Below are positions 5,877 through 12,344 of a stretch of DNA of 14,299 bases, piece after piece (positions within the stretch are counted from its first letter, which is position 1; each line of letters starts with the position of its first letter). The stretch comes from an uncultured Rhizobiaceae group bacterium (GTDB taxonomy: Bacteria > Pseudomonadota > Alphaproteobacteria > Rhizobiales > Rhizobiaceae). The position numbers and the translations under genes were made by a program. The stretch lies in assembly GCA_937944075.1 (NCBI GenBank), contig CALDZZ010000019.1, positions 1 through 14,299 of the forward strand, read 5' to 3'. The notes beneath the pieces are model-generated. The model searched no databases. It had not been told where the DNA came from and saw only the letters and a program-made list of their open reading frames with translations.

Positions 5877-6608
5877 TTATGCCGCAAGTTTCAACCGTCT
5901 GTGTAACTCTGCATTGTATTCTGCTGCCGCAATGAGTTTTTCAACACTGTTCTGTTGGTGCTCATTGCTGGTTGTACCAATGGTAAAACTCGCTTCTGCC
6001 GGAAGGCTGTTTCTCAATTGCTTCGTGAAACGTTCCTGAATGATTTTGACATCCTCGCTATTCAAGTGAGGGGTTATAATCGCAAATCTTCTGGTTCCTG
6101 TTCTTGCGATTACGTCATAATCCCTAAACATGGATAGAATTTCACTTGCAGTTTCCTTGATGTTTTTGGTTCTGCTGTAGGTATCATTGTTAATGTCAAC
6201 GATGAAAACACCCAGTACTTCCTGGGTCATGTCGAATTCATCCAGATAACTTTTAAGCGTGATTTCAAAATATTTCTGATTGTATAGCCCGGTTTCCGGA
6301 TCTGTATAATCGGTATGTTTTGTTGCTTCCATTGCAAGCTTAAGAAGCTCTTTTTCACGTTGTCTTTTTGCCACATCAGGGCGAAGGATGATAATTGAAT
6401 AAAATAATCCACCTATCATGATGGCAACCGTAGAAAGCAGTATCCCGTCATTCATGGTCAGTTCTGAAACAGCCTGTAAAAGAGATACATTTTTGGATGC
6501 TATTCCCTGATACCAATGGAAGAAGACCAGAACAGAACCCACGGCGAAAAGCCATGTGTTGATGACGACCATATGACTTTTCTGATTATCTACTGCCCGA
6601 CGTTTCAT
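5877..6608 (-). CDS. Membrane protein with degenerate GGDEF domain
   Basis: The 243-residue protein has two predicted transmembrane helices (about 14-34 and 56-75), a short linker, and a GGDEF-type domain from about 100 to the end. The domain entry 'DPETGLYNQKYF' (103-114) and the 'FIVDIN' strand (135-140, Asp138 in the metal-binding position) are recognisable. The signature motif, however, reads GTRRF at 171-175 in 'RTGTRRFAII' instead of GG(D/E)EF. The acidic residue needed for metal and catalysis is lost, so diguanylate cyclase activity is unlikely. It may bind nucleotide, dimerise or serve as a regulatory partner. No EAL, HAMP or PAS domain is seen. The ribosome site is weak. A terminator-like hairpin lies just upstream (6630-6654), separating it from the flavoprotein gene. 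Confidence 0.82.
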   Translation of the reverse strand: MKRRAVDNQKSHMVVINTWLFAVGSVLVFFHWYQGIASKNVSLLQAVSELTMNDGILLSTVAIMIGGLFYSIIILRPDVAKRQREKELLKLAMEATKHTDYTDPETGLYNQKYFEITLKSYLDEFDMTQEVLGVFIVDINNDTYSRTKNIKETASEILSMFRDYDVIARTGTRRFAIITPHLNSEDVKIIQERFTKQLRNSLPAEASFTIGTTSNEHQQNSVEKLIAAAEYNAELHRRLKLAA

Positions 6609-6629
6609 TGTATGCCCAATTCAGTTTTT

Positions 6630-6654
6630 AAAAACATTCCACCTGATGGATGTT
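6630..6654 (-). terminator. Probable Rho-independent terminator
   Basis: AACAT plus CCA (6633-6641, one bulged T) pair with TGG plus ATGTT (6647-6654) around a 5-base loop. On the minus strand five T follow directly. It sits 83 bases past the flavoprotein stop and would end that transcript. Confidence 0.45.
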
Positions 6655-6736
6655 TACCTGAAAAGGACAAAAAAATTACGATGGAAAAAGATAAAATTTG
6701 TCTAAAGTTGTTGAAGTTTTATCTCTATCTCCCCAA

Positions 6737-7927
6737 TTATAACACTTCACCTGCCACGACACCACTTGCCCATGCCCATTGGAAGTTGTAACCGCCCAAC
6801 CATCCTGTTACGTCGACGGCTTCACCGATACAGTACAGGCCCTTGACCTTTTTGCTTTCCATGGTTTTGGATGAAAGTTCATCTGTTGAGATGCCGCCGA
6901 TGGTGACTTCCGCCTTGGCAAAACCTTCTGTTCCGTTGGGGTGAAATTTCCAGTTTGCAAGCATTTGTTCGCTGGTCGACAGGTTGGCGTTTTTGCAATT
7001 TCCCAGATCGCGTTGATTTTCTACCGGCAGTTTATCGCACAAAACTTCTGCAAGCCTGTCTGGCAAGTGTTGGGCAATTGCGGTTTCAAACTTGATATTG
7101 GGACGAGCCTCCTTGAGTTCTGACAACCAACCCTGTTTCAGTTCAGGCATGAAGTTGATGGAAACGGGGTCTCCGTGGTTCCAGTATGATGAAATTTGAA
7201 GGATGGCAGGGCCAGACAATCCCTTGTGTGTGAAGAGGGCTGCTTCTGCAAATCTTGTCTTTCCACAGCTTGCAATCGTATCTGTTGCAACTCCGGATAA
7301 CTCTTTGAAGAGTGCTTCATCCTTGCCCAGTGTAAATGGAACAAGGGCGGGTTTGGGTTCGACTACCTTCATCTTGAACTGTCGCGCAAGGTTATAGGCA
7401 AAGCCTGTTGCTCCCATCTTTGGAATTGAAGGGCCACCGGTTGCAATCACCAGTGAAGATGCTTCATAAGCGCCGCTATCGGTTTTTACAGTGAACAACT
7501 CGTTGGAATGTGAAACAGATGTTATTTCCTTGCTGAGTTTTAAATCCACTTTGCCTTTCTCGCATTCATCCAGAAGCATGGAGACGATTTGCTTGGCTGA
7601 TACATCGCAAAAGAGTTGCCCCAGTGTTTTTTCATGCCATGTGATATGATATTGATCGACCAGCTTGATGAAGTCTGCCGGTTTGTATCTGGCGAGTGCG
7701 GATTTTGCAAAATGCGGGTTTTTACTGAGATAGTTTTTGTGGCTCGTGCGCGTGTTGGTAAAGTTGCACCGACCGCCACCGGAGATCAGGATTTTCTTGC
7801 CCGCGGCGTCTGCATGATCGAGCAATAGAACCTTTCGTCCACGTTGTCCTGCGGTTGCAGCACACATTAATCCGGCGCCTCCAGCACCCAGGATAATCAC
7901 ATCATATGAAGGGTTCCCCGATGTCAT
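6737..7927 (-). CDS. BaiN/YhiN (HI0933-type) FAD-dependent oxidoreductase
   Basis: The 396-residue flavoprotein has an N-terminal dinucleotide fold with GAGGAG at 14-19 and Asp37 at the end of the second strand for ribose binding. The family signature 'KKILISGGGRCNFTN' is at 44-58. A second FAD-contact block, 'GEAVDVTGWLGGYNFQWA', starts at about 368. This is the HI0933/YhiN/BaiN group; the bile-acid function of BaiN is specific to gut clostridia, so no substrate can be assigned here. The length matches the usual 390-400. Its ATG at 7927 follows the TAA of the small membrane protein gene with no spacer (TAAATG), so the two are translationally coupled. The ribosome-binding site, if any, lies within the upstream gene. 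Confidence 0.87.
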   Translation of the reverse strand: MTSGNPSYDVIILGAGGAGLMCAATAGQRGRKVLLLDHADAAGKKILISGGGRCNFTNTRTSHKNYLSKNPHFAKSALARYKPADFIKLVDQYHITWHEKTLGQLFCDVSAKQIVSMLLDECEKGKVDLKLSKEITSVSHSNELFTVKTDSGAYEASSLVIATGGPSIPKMGATGFAYNLARQFKMKVVEPKPALVPFTLGKDEALFKELSGVATDTIASCGKTRFAEAALFTHKGLSGPAILQISSYWNHGDPVSINFMPELKQGWLSELKEARPNIKFETAIAQHLPDRLAEVLCDKLPVENQRDLGNCKNANLSTSEQMLANWKFHPNGTEGFAKAEVTIGGISTDELSSKTMESKKVKGLYCIGEAVDVTGWLGGYNFQWAWASGVVAGEVL

Positions 7928-8251
7928 TTATTGCGCAACCACAACTGTCTTGTTCAGACATAGCCTGAGGGTCGTGAAAAAATAAAACAGCATGGCAATG
8001 CCGAATGTAATGATGCTCAGGAAAATCCATACAAGGATGTGAACCAGAATGTCCGCAAACTCGAGCTGGCATTCATAACGGCCAACCTTGCTTCCTTGGG
8101 TATCAATTAGATAGGTGTTGTTGATGACCGCCTTGTAGAAATAATACACTGCAAAGAAGGCACCAATACCAAATGTAATCACAGTAATGATTGCCCAGAA
8201 GATGACGGCAATCAGCGCTTCCATCAGGGAGAATTCGCAACTGGTTTTCAT
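7928..8251 (-). CDS. Small two-helix membrane protein with internal repeat
   Basis: The 107-residue protein has two long hydrophobic helices (about 12-38 and 66-94) joined by a short polar loop. The two halves repeat one another: 'ITFGI' at 25-29 and 81-85, each preceded by a tryptophan (W19 and W75) and each followed by an aromatic-rich stretch and 'N(N/K)T' (44-46 and 100-102). This suggests an ancient duplication. A resemblance to DUF898/DUF6693-type membrane proteins is possible but uncertain. I chose the ATG at 8251, not the in-frame start 16 codons upstream, because GGAG lies at proper spacing before it. Function is unknown; direct abutment to the flavoprotein gene suggests the two act together, for example by anchoring it or in a shared stress response (inference). 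Confidence 0.75.
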   Translation of the reverse strand: MKTSCEFSLMEALIAVIFWAIITVITFGIGAFFAVYYFYKAVINNTYLIDTQGSKVGRYECQLEFADILVHILVWIFLSIITFGIAMLFYFFTTLRLCLNKTVVVAQ

Positions 8252-8297
8252 TTTTCTGCTCCGTTCATGTATGAATGTGACTATGAAGGTTGAATAC

Positions 8298-8323
8298 AAA
8301 AAAGCCCAGCACTTTAGCCGGGC
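8298..8323 (-). terminator. Rho-independent terminator of fba
   Basis: GCCC-A-GC (8304-8310) pairs with GC-C-GGGC (8317-8323 side) with one A-C mismatch and a 6-base loop, followed on the minus strand by six T (8298-8303). It lies 27 bases past the fba stop and upstream of the small membrane protein gene. Confidence 0.75.
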
Positions 8324-8350
8324 CTTTCAGTTTTCTCTGATGTGATTGGC

Positions 8351-9412
8351 TTATGCGCCAGCGATTGAATTGCCCTTGCTTCCAAGAACTTCAAAAGCCT
8401 CCTGAAGTCTTTCAACCATCGTTTCCTCGCCCGAGCGCAGGCACTTTCTCGGGTCATAAAAGGATTTGTATGGGGTTCCGTCCTTTGGATCGATCTGATG
8501 CTCAAATGCTACAGGCTTTTGCTTCATGTTGGCATATACGCCAGATGAGAAAGCAAATTGTGTATCTGTATCGATATTCATTTTGAAAACACCATAACCA
8601 ATTGCTTCCTTTATGTCTGCTTCATCAGAACCCGAGCCACCATGGAAAACAAAATCACAAGGATTGTTTTCACCGTTACCCAGTTTTTCGGAAACATGTG
8701 ACTGGCAGTCTCTTAGAATTTTGGGCTGAAGCGTTACATTGCCGGGTTTGTAAACACCGTGCACATTGCCAAAGGCCGCAGCAACCGAGAAATGCCCAAG
8801 GCCCTGAAGCTTTTGATAGGCATACCAGACATCTTCCGGTGTTGTATAAAGTTTCTCCTGATCGGAAAGATCATCGGAACCCACGCCGTCTTCTTCACCA
8901 CCAGTGACACCCAGTTCGATTTCAAGGCTGATATCCAGCTTGTCGAGTTTTTGAAGATATTCAACACAGGTGGCAACGTTTTGTTCCGGTGGCTCTTCGG
9001 ACAAATCCAGCATGTGACTTGAGAAAAGAGGCTTGCCATTGGCAGCGTGAAATTTTGCATTTTGCTCAATCAGGCCATCAATCCAGGGAAGCAGCTTGCG
9101 GTTGGCATGGTCGGTATGAAGAATGACGCATATGCCATATTGCTCTGCAAGAAGATGGACGTGTTGTGCTGCTGATACAGCGCCCATCACCATTGCAGTG
9201 GAAGCTGAAGGATGCCCCTTGCCTGCATAAAACCCAGCACCGCCATTTGAAAGCTGGATGATGACATCCGACTTTGCCTTGGCGGCGGCCTCCATGACTG
9301 CATTAATGGTATTTGTGCCTGAAATATTGACCGCTGGCATCGCGTAATTTCCAGCCTTGCAAGCTGCTACAAGTTCTCTGTATTCCGCGCCCGTTACAAC
9401 ACCTGGTTTCAT
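8351..9412 (-). CDS. fba: Class II fructose-bisphosphate aldolase
   Basis: The 353-residue enzyme interconverts fructose 1,6-bisphosphate with glyceraldehyde 3-phosphate and dihydroxyacetone phosphate, using zinc. It is of the class IIA (E. coli FbaA) type: the catalytic Asp101 and zinc ligand His102 are in HTDHA (99-103). The metal region is GGEEDG (171-176), NVHG gives His218, and 'FHGGSGS' gives His257. 'NIDTDTQ' (279-285) contacts the substrate phosphate. The ATG at 9412 is preceded by AAGGAAG; an upstream in-frame start would add 20 non-conserved residues and is rejected. It follows pgk on the same strand with 133 bases between, which contain a promoter-like sequence and a palindrome, so it can be expressed separately. 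A hairpin terminator follows. Confidence 0.93.
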   Translation of the reverse strand: MKPGVVTGAEYRELVAACKAGNYAMPAVNISGTNTINAVMEAAAKAKSDVIIQLSNGGAGFYAGKGHPSASTAMVMGAVSAAQHVHLLAEQYGICVILHTDHANRKLLPWIDGLIEQNAKFHAANGKPLFSSHMLDLSEEPPEQNVATCVEYLQKLDKLDISLEIELGVTGGEEDGVGSDDLSDQEKLYTTPEDVWYAYQKLQGLGHFSVAAAFGNVHGVYKPGNVTLQPKILRDCQSHVSEKLGNGENNPCDFVFHGGSGSDEADIKEAIGYGVFKMNIDTDTQFAFSSGVYANMKQKPVAFEHQIDPKDGTPYKSFYDPRKCLRSGEETMVERLQEAFEVLGSKGNSIAGA

Positions 9413-9451
9413 GATTCTTCCTTGGAATATATTGTTTATGAGGTGACATGC

Positions 9452-9498
9452 ACCATAATGAGTCGAGTGCAAATAATCAATTAAACCACAAATTTGTG
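9452..9498 (-). promoter_or_regulatory. Predicted fba promoter with upstream palindrome
   Basis: On the minus strand TTGATT (9480-9475) and TATGGT (9457-9452) are 17 bases apart, giving a leader of about 34 bases. A perfect 12-base palindrome CACAAATTTGTG (9487-9498) sits six bases upstream of the -35 element, where a dimeric regulator could bind. No named regulator is recognised. Confidence 0.35.
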
Positions 9499-9545
9499 CA
9501 GTGCTTTTTTCCGCAAAATTCCATATTGATTAATCGCGGGTGAAT

Positions 9546-10739
9546 TTATGCCTTCAAAACGCTTACACCTGGCAGGTCTTTGCCTTCCATCCACTCAAGA
9601 AATGCACCACCTGCCGTTGAGACATAGGTAAAGTCTTTCGATGCATCGGCATGGTTGAGGGCTGCAACCGTGTCGCCACCACCGCCGACGGATACAAGCT
9701 TTCCATCGCGTGTTTGCTTTGCAGCAGCTTTCGCGACCTGAACTGTGGCAATGTCGAAGGGTTCGATTTCAAAGGCCCCAAGCGGACCATTCCAGATGAG
9801 CGTTTTTGAAGTCTCGATTTTAGAGATAATGTATTGAACGGTGGCTTGACCTGCATCCAGGATCATTTGGTCGGCTGGACACTGCGTAACGGCAATATTC
9901 ATATTGGCTGCATTTGCTGCAAATTCACCTGCAACGACCACATCTTCCGGCAGAATGATCTCACAGTTTTCCTGTTCAGCCTTTTGCAGGATTGCACGCG
10001 CGGTATCGCCCAGATCATGCTCACAAAGAGATTTGCCGACATCAACGCCTTGTGCTGCCAGAAATGTGTTGGCCATGCCGCCGCCAATAACAAGACGGTC
10101 AACCTTGGTCACCAAATTGCCGAGCAGGTCCAGTTTGGTTGAAACCTTTGCACCGCCCACGATTGCAATGACAGGGCGTTCAGGATCGCCAAGTCCTGCT
10201 TCAAGTGCTTCAAGTTCTGCCTGCATGGTACGGCCGGCAACAGCTTCCATGTGGCGTGCGAGGCCTTCTGTAGAGGCGTGCGCACGGTGACTTGCAGAAA
10301 AAGCATCAGAGACAAAAAGATCGCCATTTTTGGCAAGTTCGGCAGCAAAGGCATCGTCGTTTTTCTCTTCACCTTCATGAAAACGGGTATTTTCAAGAAG
10401 GGTTATGTCGCCGTCATGCATCGCGTTTACGGCAGCTTCTGCCATCGGACCAATGCAATCGGTCGAGAAGGAGACGGGCTTGCCGATCATGTCAGACAGG
10501 GTTGAGACAACGGGGGCCAGGGACATTTCAGGATTTACCTTGCCTTTGGGTCTGCCGAAATGTGCCAGCAGAATAACCTTGCCACCTTTTTCCGATATTT
10601 CGCCAATGGTTGGCAAAATGCGCAGAATGCGTGTGGCATCAGTTACATTCCAGTCTGCCATGGGGACGTTCAAATCTACGCGTACCATGACGCGCTTGCC
10701 GGCAACTTCTACATCATCAAGGGTTTTAAAACTGGCCAT
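9546..10739 (-). CDS. pgk: Phosphoglycerate kinase
   Basis: The 397-residue enzyme transfers phosphate between 1,3-bisphosphoglycerate and ADP. The N-domain signature 'VRVDLNVP' is at 19-26, the basic-patch 'HFGRPKG' at 60-66, and 'LLENTRFHEGEEKND' at 114-128. In the C-domain, 'GGAKVSTKLDLL' is at 195-206 (nucleotide binding) and the glycine-rich GGGGDT at 352-357. Length is typical of bacterial Pgk. The SDAFSASHRAHAS segment (144-156) has Ser where most homologues have Asn-Asp-Ala-Phe-Gly; this looks like a tolerated variation. The ATG at 10739 has AAGAG upstream. It precedes fba and continues the tkt-gap-pgk-fba order common in alphaproteobacteria, but here a plus-strand lipoprotein gene stands between it and gap, so it needs its own promoter. 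Confidence 0.95.
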   Translation of the reverse strand: MASFKTLDDVEVAGKRVMVRVDLNVPMADWNVTDATRILRILPTIGEISEKGGKVILLAHFGRPKGKVNPEMSLAPVVSTLSDMIGKPVSFSTDCIGPMAEAAVNAMHDGDITLLENTRFHEGEEKNDDAFAAELAKNGDLFVSDAFSASHRAHASTEGLARHMEAVAGRTMQAELEALEAGLGDPERPVIAIVGGAKVSTKLDLLGNLVTKVDRLVIGGGMANTFLAAQGVDVGKSLCEHDLGDTARAILQKAEQENCEIILPEDVVVAGEFAANAANMNIAVTQCPADQMILDAGQATVQYIISKIETSKTLIWNGPLGAFEIEPFDIATVQVAKAAAKQTRDGKLVSVGGGGDTVAALNHADASKDFTYVSTAGGAFLEWMEGKDLPGVSVLKA

Positions 10740-10778
10740 GAAATAACTCTTTTGCTCAAATGGGGTTTGTCTGAGAGT

Positions 10779-10806
10779 TTCATACCAGAAGTTGCGATCT
10801 TCTCAA
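10779..10806 (-). promoter_or_regulatory. Predicted pgk promoter
   Basis: On the minus strand TTGAGA (10806-10801) and TATGAA (10784-10779) are separated by 16 bases, with a start expected near 10772 and a leader of about 32 bases. It is required because pgk is cut off from gap by an opposite-strand gene. Prediction only. Confidence 0.35.
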
Positions 10807-10822
10807 GTCGAGAGGTGATTTC

Positions 10823-10838
10823 TTAACGGTTGGTTAAC
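10823..10838 (+). promoter_or_regulatory. CtrA-type box upstream of lipoprotein gene
   Basis: TTAACGGTTGGTTAACC has TTAA half-sites at 10823-10826 and 10834-10837 with exactly seven bases between. Both half-sites carry the trailing C in the plus direction, the best match in the window. A -10-like TTTCTA follows at about 10846, which would start transcription near 10859, upstream of the ATG at 10885. The second half-site overlaps the left arm of the inverted repeat AACCATA/TATGGTT (10836-10842, 10850-10856). Confidence 0.55.
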
Positions 10839-10884
10839 CATAAGTTTTCTATGGTTGGGTCATGACGCATCAGGGGCCTTTATT

Positions 10885-11619
10885 ATGATTCGAACCGTAC
10901 TCATCACAACAGCCTTGCTGGTTTCCGTTGCCAGTTGCGCCAATAAAAGCGAAATTGATAGCGGCAAGAGCTTTGCGCCTGCAAGTTTCAATATCTCTGA
11001 TGTTTTTGTAAACATGGTAGATGGAATTGAGAGCTCACAATCCGTGCGCAGCCTGATGAGGAATGCCAGCAGAAACACTGCCAAGCTTTACAACAAGGGG
11101 ATGTCCTCTTCCGGTGGAACCTACCCACTTGAGATTGAGGTTACAGATCTTAATTATCGCGACCCGGGTTCATCAGCTGCTTCAGGTGATCGGACATATA
11201 TCAAATATACAATGACCTTGCGCGAACAGGCTTCCGGTCTGGTCTTCAGGGATTTGCCGGTAACTTACTATCATGTTTCAGCTGGTGCGCTTCACAATGA
11301 CGAAGCCAAAAGAAATGCTGCCAAGAACATGATCCGCCTTTCCTTGAAAGGTGCGTTTGCCAGAATTTACGGAATGCCGGGCGTGCCTTCTCATGTCAGA
11401 AGTCATTTCAATACCAGAGATATTTTCACTAATGAACCAAACAGCATTAAAAAGCCCAAACCAAAGGTTGGTCCCAAGCCGGTTGAAACACCTGTTGCCC
11501 AAGCCCAGCCTCAAGTAAAAGCTTCTGCGTCTCGGGTTAATTCAGCCCAACAAGCACAAGTCATTCAGGCATCAAGCACCGGTGATGATGCTTTGGTAAT
11601 CAAGTGTGTAGTTTGTTGA
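10885..11619 (+). CDS. Predicted lipoprotein with C-terminal CVVC
   Basis: The 244-residue protein starts with a short lipoprotein signal peptide: basic Arg3, a hydrophobic core, then VASC with the lipidation Cys18 and Ala19 at +2, which predicts the outer membrane. Residues about 80-175 look like a globular domain ('YPLEIEVTDLNYRDPG', 'YIKYTMTLREQASGLVF') with alternating strands. After it comes a Lys/Pro/Gln/Ala-rich flexible stretch (about 195-230), and the protein ends in KCVVC, a terminal CxxC pair. I do not recognise a family. The ATG at 10885 is chosen because AGGGG lies upstream and it gives a proper signal peptide; a TTG start ten codons earlier would mask it. It is the only plus-strand gene in the right half, and has a CtrA-type box. 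Its stop is seven bases from the stop of the convergent DUF1272 gene. Confidence 0.75.
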   Translation: MIRTVLITTALLVSVASCANKSEIDSGKSFAPASFNISDVFVNMVDGIESSQSVRSLMRNASRNTAKLYNKGMSSSGGTYPLEIEVTDLNYRDPGSSAASGDRTYIKYTMTLREQASGLVFRDLPVTYYHVSAGALHNDEAKRNAAKNMIRLSLKGAFARIYGMPGVPSHVRSHFNTRDIFTNEPNSIKKPKPKVGPKPVETPVAQAQPQVKASASRVNSAQQAQVIQASSTGDDALVIKCVVC

Positions 11620-11626
11620 TCAAGAC

Positions 11627-11938
11627 TTAGCGCTTTTCAGGCGGAATGTTTCTTGCTTTTTTGGCAAACTCAATCAGTTCTTCATTTGAATATTTCGTAT
11701 AACGGCGCTTGTCACTTGCTGGTTGGTGTTGAACGCTGATGCCTGCACGCCGTTCGGTAGATGGACGGGTAGGGCGAGGCACAAATCCGCCACCACAGTT
11801 TGGGCAGACGTTGCTTAAAATATCATCCACACAAGGTTTGCAAAACGTGCACTCATACGTGCATATCATTGCTTCTGGATGACCGTTTGGTAAATCCTTG
11901 TCACAACACTCGCAGTTGGGTCTGAGTTCCAGGGGCAT
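11627..11938 (-). CDS. DUF1272 cysteine-rich zinc-ribbon-like protein
   Basis: The 103-residue protein opens with the DUF1272 hallmark 'LELRPNCECCDKDLP' (3-17). It continues with 'ICTYECTFCKPCVDD' (25-39) and 'CPNCGGGFVPRP' (45-56). Nine cysteines (9, 11, 12, 26, 30, 33, 36, 45, 48) can form one or two metal sites. The C-terminal 45 residues are basic and carry a 'YSNEELIEFAKKAR' helix that is not part of the core family. Biochemical function of the family is not established. The ATG overlaps the stop of the upstream membrane protein gene by one base (TAATG), a sign of translational coupling. It is the last gene of the tkt-gap-small-gene run. Confidence 0.87.
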   Translation of the reverse strand: MPLELRPNCECCDKDLPNGHPEAMICTYECTFCKPCVDDILSNVCPNCGGGFVPRPTRPSTERRAGISVQHQPASDKRRYTKYSNEELIEFAKKARNIPPEKR

Positions 11939-12132
11939 TATCTTCCAGCACCGCCAGGGGGATTATTATTGGAAATTCTGGCGGTTTGTGATTGATCAAT
12001 ATCAGCTTGCCATTGCTTTTTTTGGCGTCTTTGTTGCCACTTACTCTTTTCTCCAAAGAAAAGATATATAATGGAAAACACAATAAGAAATACTACTGGC
12101 AAAAAATACATTAAGAGATCGAAGTTAGTCAT
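11938..12132 (-). CDS. Small single-pass membrane protein
   Basis: The 64-residue protein has one transmembrane helix (about 6-26, 'LLMYFLPVVFLIVFSIIYLFF'-like; positions 6-26). A basic, glutamine-rich cytoplasmic tail follows (K29 to K39) and the protein ends in 'NNPPGGAGR'. No family is recognised. Reality is supported by its tight packing: nine bases from the upstream gene's stop, and a one-base stop/start overlap with the DUF1272 gene downstream. Its own ribosome site is weak, so translation is probably coupled to the upstream gene. Confidence 0.6.
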   Translation of the reverse strand: MTNFDLLMYFLPVVFLIVFSIIYLFFGEKSKWQQRRQKKQWQADIDQSQTARISNNNPPGGAGR

Positions 12133-12141
12133 AAAACTTAT

Positions 12142-12333
12142 CTAATACTCTCCGTCCACTTTATCAATTCCGATTCCTGTTCCAACGCCTGAGCCCAATT
12201 CATCATCATGACGTTCGTGCCGTTTTTCAAGTTTCTTGTCGCGGTGAATACTTTTGCGAAACAGCCATGTAAGCAAAAAGGCCACCGCGATGATGATCAA
12301 CGCGATGGCCAGAAAAATTGTGATGGTGTCCAT
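12142..12333 (-). CDS. Small single-pass membrane protein after gap
   Basis: The 63-residue protein has a strongly hydrophobic helix at about 4-24, rich in Ile, Ala and Leu. A charged Arg/Lys/His/Asp/Glu segment (26-45) and a Gly-rich end, 'GSGVGTGIGIDKVDGEY', follow. No family is recognised. It begins 11 bases after the gap stop codon, in the same orientation, with only a weak ribosome site, so it is likely co-transcribed with and possibly coupled to gap. The N-in hydrophobic helix with a polar tail is like many small stress or envelope proteins; function unknown. Confidence 0.6.
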   Translation of the reverse strand: MDTITIFLAIALIIIAVAFLLTWLFRKSIHRDKKLEKRHERHDDELGSGVGTGIGIDKVDGEY

Positions 12334-12344
12334 CAGTATTCAGC

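Noticed and set aside
9413..9472. Extended N terminus of fba
   Set aside because: The 20 extra residues are not part of the aldolase family and the ATG at 9412 has a good Shine-Dalgarno sequence.
10855..10884. TTG start for the lipoprotein gene ten codons upstream
   Set aside because: It would bury the signal peptide behind an acidic stretch, and the ATG at 10885 has its own ribosome site.
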